Shown here in pieces: positions 36,301 to 45,300 of a stretch of 64,000 bases of DNA; within the stretch, counting starts at the first letter, position 1; each line of letters opens with the position of its first letter. Under the pieces are notes generated by a model, which saw only the letters and a list, made by a program, of their open reading frames with translations, did not search any database and was not told where the DNA came from. The position numbers were made by a program, and so were the translations under genes. Source of the DNA: Dendrolimus kikuchii (lineage: Eukaryota > Arthropoda > Insecta > Lepidoptera > Lasiocampidae); contig CM034403.1 of NCBI GenBank assembly GCA_019925095.2, forward strand, positions 6,949,690-7,013,689, written 5' to 3'.

Positions 36301-39300
36301 CGCAATATGCAATTCTCATCTAATCAAAAACCCCTATCTCGTAGCGAAGATCGTCGAAGTACTATTCGTGATAAATCTATCAGTTCCGTTAAAACTAAAG
36401 AATGTCTATGAGAAGTTCATGGATCACCCGATGTCCCAAACGTTGTTGCCGAGTGCATTGATGAAGTTCTACACCGATATTGAAACAACTGGCCAGAGTA
36501 CGGAGTTCTATGATAAGTTCACGATTCGATTCCACATAAGTATTATATTGAAGGGTATGTGGGAGAGACCCATTCATAAACAGGTTGGTTTGTATGTAAT
36601 TTATTTTTGCAGACATGTTTTTTTTTTGTTTGCCTTCTTTTACAAGTTACACGTGTAATAATACAGCTGTGTTTATTTTTTCAAAATCAGTCAAATCGAT
36701 TCCTGACAAGGGTAATTGATTTTTCAAAAATCGAATGACATCACTTTAATTTTCGTCAAAATCGGCCCCGAGACTCCTTTGAGTATTTTTCGGTATTTCC
36801 TGTCAAAAATGTCAGTTGTATGTTGTTTAATTTGCTAATGAACAATGTCTGTCTATCTATTAATACATTGTAATTGTGTCTTCCAGGCTATAATCAAAGA
36901 GTCACGTTCAGGGCGTCAGTTCGTTAAATTCATCAACATGCTAATGAATGACACCACATTCCTCTTAGATGAATGTTTAACGGTAAGTGTGCTTTATATT
37001 TACAAATGTAAAAAAATAACAGCCCACAAATGTCCCATTGCTTGGTCCTGCCACTATAGGAGACTATCTGTACCCGCCAGACGTTGTCTTGTCCTTAAAA
37101 AATAAAAATTTAGAAACCGATTGCAGCGCTATCAACTGAGTCCAATTGTTAATCTAAACCATTCTCGAATCTACTTGAAATACACAGAAAATGTCATCAA
37201 AATCGGTCCCACCGTTAAAGAGGTGTTCAGCGGCCGGGCCGGTTCACATACCGGATCCAATCGTGAATCTAAACCGTCCCGGGAACCACTTGAACACATA
37301 CAAAAATAATTTCACCTACATCCTGGAACCCGATTGCAGCACCATCTACCTGGTTCAAATTCGAATCTAAACCATTTCGGGACCCACTTGAACACACACA
37401 AAAATAATTCACCTAAATCGGACAAATGAAAATGAGTTTTAAATGCAGTCACCATTACCGAAATCGGCCGGGAAAGATCATAACAACTAACTAGACTGAT
37501 GTTTTTTTAAAGTTTTTTTTTATTCATTATTTTAATACTTATTAATCTATTCCGGACGAATACAATTCCAAAAACACAAAAACCATAAAAATTCTTGAGT
37601 TATAAATGGTGTAACTAACACGACTTTGTTTTATATATATAGATAGATGACTAGCTGCGCCCCGCGGTCTCACCCGCATGGTGATGGAAAATCGTTATAT
37701 TTTGGATAATTCACATTATATCTTTATAAATTATATCCTATGTGTTATTCTGATGTGTAAGCTATATTATTGTATAGTTTCATCAAAATCCATTCAGTAG
37801 TTTTTGCGTGAAAGAGTAACAAACATACATCCATACATACAAACTTTCGCGTTTATAATATTAGTAGGATAGTCGGTACACTCGCCGCGCCTTTCCAAGC
37901 AGTGTCAAATATTGGTCTCGTGAGAAAATGTTTTTTAATGTGTGATGTTTTTTGTGGTCAGTACTTGAAGCGCATCCACGAAGCCCAGGAGGGCGTGTCG
38001 AGCGGCAGTGGGACCGCGGAGGCGAGGGCGCGCGCGCTCGCGCAGGACGAGCGGCAGTGCCGCTCCTACCTCACGCTCGCCAGGTAAACACGCACCTCAT
38101 CAAACATTATTTCAATGATTTACATTTTGATTTAAGACTTATGTCTAGATCAAAATATTATTACAAGTGTTAGATTATTGTGCTATGGAATGGATAAGGT
38201 GAGAAATGTTTGCATCTGTGACTGAAAAATTTAGAGGAAGAAGATTAAGTTGGTATGGACATATAATGAGGAGGGATGAAAGTCACGTGATAAAAAGAAT
38301 GTTAAACTACAAGATGGATGGGTACAAATGTAAAGGTAGACCGAAAAAAAAGACGGATGGATTGTGTGAAGGATGATATGATGAAGATGATATGTGGTGT
38401 GACAGAAGATGTATGTCAGAATAGCAGAGTGTGGAAGGAAAGGACATATTGTGCCGAACCCAATTAATTGCGATACGGCAAAGAAAAGAGAGAGATTTAT
38501 GTACTATTGTTTGTTAATCAGTTTTATTACTGAGTATATAATATTTGGGCTTGTTTGTATCAATTACTCCAGTACTCGGCTCGTTCCGTTATCACTCGAT
38601 ATAATCGAGTAAAGCATACAGACGGAGTGACGAGACTCTACTGTGACAGTCTGCTACGGTCGGTTACAAATTCTCATTTCGGCTTAGGTCGGACACGCAT
38701 ATGTCATATATTGTTCGAGAATTATAATCTATAATTAAATGTACGTAATTATTAGATTTGACATTAGTAGAAAAATTACACCCAAAATAAATATGATTTA
38801 TAAACGAGTAACCTCAGAGAATAAATCTCTGACAATAGCTTGCCGACTTGTGTTCGGCTATTACAAATAAAACGCATTGTTTGCTTTTAAACCATTATTA
38901 ACGTTACGCACTTTTGCAGAAAGTAAGATGGCCATCGGAATATAGCCATAGATAATAACAAAAGATACCATAGTGTCATTACAGTGCATCTATCTATAAT
39001 ATTATAAAATTCTAAAAATGCTGTGTCTTTACATTGAAGATATTAAAAAAAGACAACTGGAATAGACTATATAAACGATGGAGAACACGACGCAATTTTT
39101 TTTAGAATTGTCTATTTTCGGTTTGTCTGTTTGTTCAGGATTTACGTAAAAACTACTGGGCCGATTTCGATGCGGTTTTCTGTAATCGACAGCAAATTCT
39201 TAGACTTGAAATCTGCGCTACTTTTTATCCTGGGAATACCGCGAAATTTTTTCTGGGATTGATATAAATTGGCCAAATTAAAAAAATCGAATTCCAATGC

Positions 39301-42300
39301 GATTTTTTTCACTGATCGATAGAAAATTTTATATAATAAAATGTGGGATATTTCTTATCCCGGGAATCCCACGGGAAATTCTCGGGAGCGGTTAGTAGTT
39401 GTTCGGGTGTGCATAAAAATTAGCTGATTCCGACACAGTTATCACTAAAATGCTACGGTATTTTGTGTCCCGGAAATCCCGCGGGAATTTCAAGTCAAAC
39501 GTAGACGAAGTCGCGGGCATATGCTAGTATTCGATATAATAATTGATTATAAGTATGAAATAATATATTCTCTATTTGATATAACTTTTTAACATAAAAT
39601 TTATTTAAAAAATTAACATAAATATTTTCTGCAGAGCTATTTGAAGTTTTCAAATCAATATTTCAGGGAAACGGTTGACATGCTGGAGTACCTGACGGTT
39701 GAGATAAAGGAGCCGTTCCTGCGAGCGGAGCTTGTCGAGCGGTTGGCTTCAATGCTCAATTTCAATCTGCAACAGCTCTGTGGGCCCAAGTGCAACAACC
39801 TCAAGGTACTATATAATAATTTAAAAAAATACTTTTATTCGTATAATAGTTAATTATCTATTTTCTTTATTGATATTGAAATAATATGAAAGTTAAATAT
39901 TATTATAGGTACTAAAAGTTTGACTTATTTTAAATTTTACGTACTTGTAGTTTTTTTTACTATTCTTTTTTAATTAATAAACTTGGGTATACATAGATTG
40001 CAAATATATTTATCATATTCGTTTTGCCATGTTGCTTATGTGATGTAAAAACAAAATAACACCAGCTCATTAACATCTCATTGCTGTTGGTAAAAAAACA
40101 TTTTTGTTTGGCATAATTCACCCTACTATGTGATTCACTAGTTAGCAAATAATAGTATTGGGATTATTAATTAAATAATAATAATAAATTTTAGTGTTGC
40201 TAAAGTTAATAGGCCAAAGGAGACCGTAACCATTTTTGATAGGGACATCACAATAAATTTATGGTTTTAAAATTTTAAAACAATGCTCATATAAAAGAGC
40301 ACATGTTAAAATACCTTATTGCAATCATACTTTTGCGAACCAGCCTTTGCAGGTGTTTTATCTATTATCTATCAGGTGCGATCTATTGTCCGCTTTAATC
40401 CATTTGTATTGCGCCGCCAATGAGACCTCATAAATCCTTCTTTCTGTTGTTTGTATTTCTTGTAAATTCTTAGAAGTGTCATTAAGCTGACTAGTTAAGA
40501 ATTCCAAGGATCAGTGGGCACGTTGCTATGCTATTTTACAAATATATAAGGTCGGTCAGTCGAGGGCTGGGTTAGTCGGGTTTCAACTGCCATTGATGCG
40601 TTACCTAGTGCACTTCCGAAGCGAGTATCTTATAACTACGGACATAACGAATATGATTTTCCACTTTACGGTTTGCACTTGTTGTATTCGCTTGTAATTG
40701 TAAGAACTGTGAATTACGTATGTGTACTTCTAATCAAATTTGTGATAATTGTAACGGCATTTTAAATTCACATCCCACAAATTCGTAACAATACTTTTAA
40801 AATATCGTGATTGAATTTTTATTTTATAACTGTGTAAATAATAATTAACACGCTATTTGACATGTTAAAGAGATGACGTAATGACTTGCTACACTAGTAC
40901 AAAATTCAGGGGGCTTCGGGCGTTTCGTGAGATGATAACGTGTTCCAGTTGACTTGATTGTCAACAAACAGCGCGTTCCTTTAGTAGCTCACAACGCCCA
41001 AAATGCTCCATCGGCCGTTCCACCTGGAGACCGCGGTCGTTGTCCATGTCATGTCATGTCATGTCATTATCCATATCGTTGACCCATGGCAAGAGGTGGA
41101 TCGTATAAACGTTCCACTAGAGTGTATGATTGTAACTCCCGCAAGCAAGTGGAAAGGGAAAAATCGCGGTCGTTGTGAACCATTAATGGAACGTTAGCCT
41201 ACGTGATTGTTCAGGTCCGCCGCCCGGAGAAGTACGGCTGGGAACCCCGGCGACTGCTGAGCCAGCTGGTGGACATCTACCTGCACCTCGACTCGCCGCA
41301 GTTCCACGCCGCGCTCGCCGCCGACGAGGTGACATCTCACGCTTGCATACACACATCTACTTTTTTTTATTTCTAGAAAGCAAAAAAATATATTTAGAAT
41401 TACATACATACAAAAAATATTACTCATAAATAATAAATTACAACTAGGAAATGTAAATAACTCGGCATGATGCTGGTTGAATCGACCAGCAATGGTCTTC
41501 CTCTAGGGCCTTTACAGTGACTCACGGATAGACAAAACAAACACCAAAATACAAAGAAAATACTACTACTATTATTAGAAAACGAAACTATGCAACCAAG
41601 TTTAATCTTTAGTTTCCAATTGTTTGGTAACATCAAAAACAATTAATCGATCCACAACAGTTTATAGAGTGAGATCCCAGTCACCTCAGACTTACATGAT
41701 TTTAGGAAAGATAAAATTTTTAGGATCGGTAGTTTAACATAACTTAAAAAGAAAGTGTCTGGCAACTAACTAGCATATATGACATATGTAAAAACTAGCC
41801 TTGCTACTTTGACGTAAGTTAGCATGGTTTTTTTTGGTTTTTTTCCACCTTTGATACCTGCTACCTGAAAAACGACCCCGCTTTCAGCTTAGCGAGTATC
41901 CATTCCTTTCTAAGTTTATGTTAAACTACCGATCCTAAAAATTGTATCTTTCCTATAATCACGTAAGTCTGGGGTGACGGGATCTTGGACTATTAAACCA
42001 TGCAATAGTTTAAATTTTCCCAGAGTCGATTAAATTCTCCTGCGTGGATTATATGACGCATTTGTCATTCTGAATGAATTTAAAAGTTTTTCTCATTCCT
42101 TCAAACAACCAACCAAACTACAACAGCAATGCGAGATACAAGAAGTTGGTACCTACTCATTACATAGCAATAATAACTTTTTTCCAGTTCATTAATAATA
42201 ATGCGGTAGTTAACATAATATACTAAAAACGCTTCGAAAGAACGAACGAAGTAGATAATGTTACCATGTAAAAAGTACTAATAGAAGATTAGTTGACCTC

Positions 42301-45300
42301 TTCATATTTTCGAATTGATCTTGCATACGACACAGGTTTAAACCATGAACCAACCATTCTCGTAGATTACGAAATCCATAGTTTAAACTGTGTTCGAACT
42401 TACGGGCCAAAGGGTCTATCAGTTCGTGTGATTGTCAACTACCGTATTATATATATCTATCACTATTATAAAGGAGACGCCAGGAATATTATGTTTGGAA
42501 TTTAAATTATTCGGATTGTTTCATCCATTCAGTGTTTTATATGGATTTTTTTTCCACACAGAGATCATTCCGTAAAGAACTATTCCAGGAGGCAGCTCTT
42601 AGGCTTGCGAAGTCCTGTATCAAAACTCCCCCGGAAATAGATCGCTTCACTGAGTTGGCCGATTGTGCATATCAGATTGTTGGTAAGTGCAACTTCTTTC
42701 ATTAATAAAATATATTAATCACTGATAATGTCCTAATGCTTATTGACTCGATTTGTGATAATGATCGACTTCATTTATAAATAAGTTTTAATTAATTTAT
42801 ATTATCTTGTATATTTTTGCTGAAAATTCTATATTGTGTAAATAAATATACCCACATTTCGATGAACATATTTTACATATATTAAATAAGCCATTTTTGT
42901 AATAAAGTAGAACATTTTTTAATTTCAAATATATTACTTTCGATTTATTTGCGTATAATGGATGGCCTAATAATCTGAGCATTACATGACTCATCACTAG
43001 TATGTCATCTACAACGATAATGTACGACAATTAGGTCATTTGTTTCATGTGGGCTTTACTGTCAAAAAATATGTAACTTGATAGATGTGCTAACGTCAAA
43101 AGTAAAATAAATGCTTGGAAAGGGGTGAACAGGGAAACTTTCAGTTATGTGTAACACACGATGGACAACTGTTTACTGATCCCAATGAAACCCGGGCTAA
43201 AATAAATAACAGGAACTTTAGTAATAAATTTTAACCTGCTGGGAATCAAATTGGAGGAATCCCTCTGCATTCCAGTAAATTAGATCGGACGATACTTAGG
43301 CTAATAGATCATAGAGGACGTCAATACTTACTAATCTTATCACTTTATTAATATTACTAGTGGTCGCGCAGTGATCGAAATTCGACCACAATTAATTTAA
43401 ATTATAACTTTGAACATGATTAAGGTTCTGTTGTCAAAGACTATAATACTTTTATAATCACAGATTTCGCCAAGGCTACACTGTTAATTTAACTTTAACA
43501 ATAAACAAAAGAGTATGTATGCGTGTGTGTGTCAAATACATGATAGTGTTTTTTTTTTTATTAATTTGGTGTATTTTTTGTACATAATAAAAAAAAATAT
43601 TAGCATTCTAAACTCCTTCTTTATATAAACTATAAGTGTGCGTTTCATACTCCTCCGTCAGCGCAATTTTCGTAAAAAGAGGTACAATATTTTTGCTCCA
43701 AATATTGATAAATGCAAAAGTAACTGTCTCTTTGTCTATAATCGTTTCATGGTAAAACCACGGCACTGGTTTTACTAAAATTTGTTACATAGTAGTCTCA
43801 ATACCAAGAATGGACATAGGATACTTCTTATTCCGAAAAATAGAATAGTTTCCGAGTTAAAATTGAATCAATTTTTCGAAGGTGAATAGCGCCTAGATAA
43901 AAAAATAGTGCAATTATAACCTGTGTCAATGCGTCCTCCCAAAGTAAAGTAGGGTTTAAATGATATTTTTGAAAATTGCAGTCTCAAACCAGCAAAGGAG
44001 CGATGAATTCGCGGACGCGCCCGAAGAGTTCCGAGATCCGCTCATGGACACGCTCATGACTGACCCAGTCTTACTGCCCTCGGGAAAGGTACAATTCACT
44101 TGCAATGTTAATCGACTTGTAATAGTAGATTGTCACAAGCGAGGTGAAAGTGGCCTATTTAGGCACGAGAAGGTTTAATAGTTCGTGTGCCTAAATAGGC
44201 CTTTCACCCGAGGTTCACACTCTGCTTTTCATTTCGAATATGAGGAAAGTAAATGAAAACTGATTAGTAAAACAAACCACTACTTGTCTAATGAAATCGG
44301 GCATTAAATCCATATCTAAACTTGAAGAACTCCTATTAAAGGAGTTCTTCAAGTTGTCACATGTAACACGTCAAGTAATTTTTTTTCCGTTGCATTCTAC
44401 CAGCCCGTATTCTGTTTGTCACTAATAATAGTAAATATTTTGTTCAAATGTATGTAAATTAAATAATAATTTAGTGAAAAGTAATTTATAATTATAAAAT
44501 CTTTATCCGTGCAGGAACGGAGAAAGAATACAATTTCCTGCGGCCGGGCGGCCTGTCGTAAGAGGCGACCAAACAACCTACAGCCAGGTGGTAGGGCATT
44601 TGCCCGACTGGATGGCTACCACCCCTGGTCTAAAGTATGTCGCCATAACAACCTTGAGTTGTGTTCCGGCATTAGTGACCAGGTTCCAGTCTCCCTTAAG
44701 AGAGCAGCAGCGCATTTGTAGCAACTTTGGTGTTGCAAATGTCCATAGGCGATGGTAACCCCCTTTCCATCAAGTGGGCCGTCTGCCTGTCTGCTTGATC
44801 TCGTGCAATAAAAAAAAATGATGTTACAAAATTGTTGATATTTTTTTATTACAATTTACGCCGCGATTCGCATGTATTGTCTATGGTTCACATAGTTATT
44901 CAATTTTTTGACAGCATGGAAAATCGTTTCCCAGGGACGAAAAGTACTGTTTTCATCACTTAGATCAGGCAACTCCAAACGTACTTTCAGAATATAAGAA
45001 ATGAAAAGTAATAAACTTTATACATGTATTTTATTTATTCTACCTTGACACACATAATTTAAAGTGCAATGTTTGCAGGTAATGGACCGGTCGGTGATCT
45101 TGCGTCACCTACTGAATAGTGCCACAGATCCCTTCAATCGACAACCGCTCAGTGAAGACCAGCTGCGTCCAGGTAGACACCACACTCTTTACACTAATCT
45201 CATGTCAATGTCCAATTTACGCATATTTCATTTTTAAATTGAGTACAATTTGTACCTGAGAAGCAGTTTAATTTTCATTTTATAGGAGAACCGATTTAAG

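Noticed and set aside
36060..37440. CRISPR-like direct repeats
   Set aside because: The GACA tract and the 105-bp tandem units have no spacer structure, and this is an animal genome.
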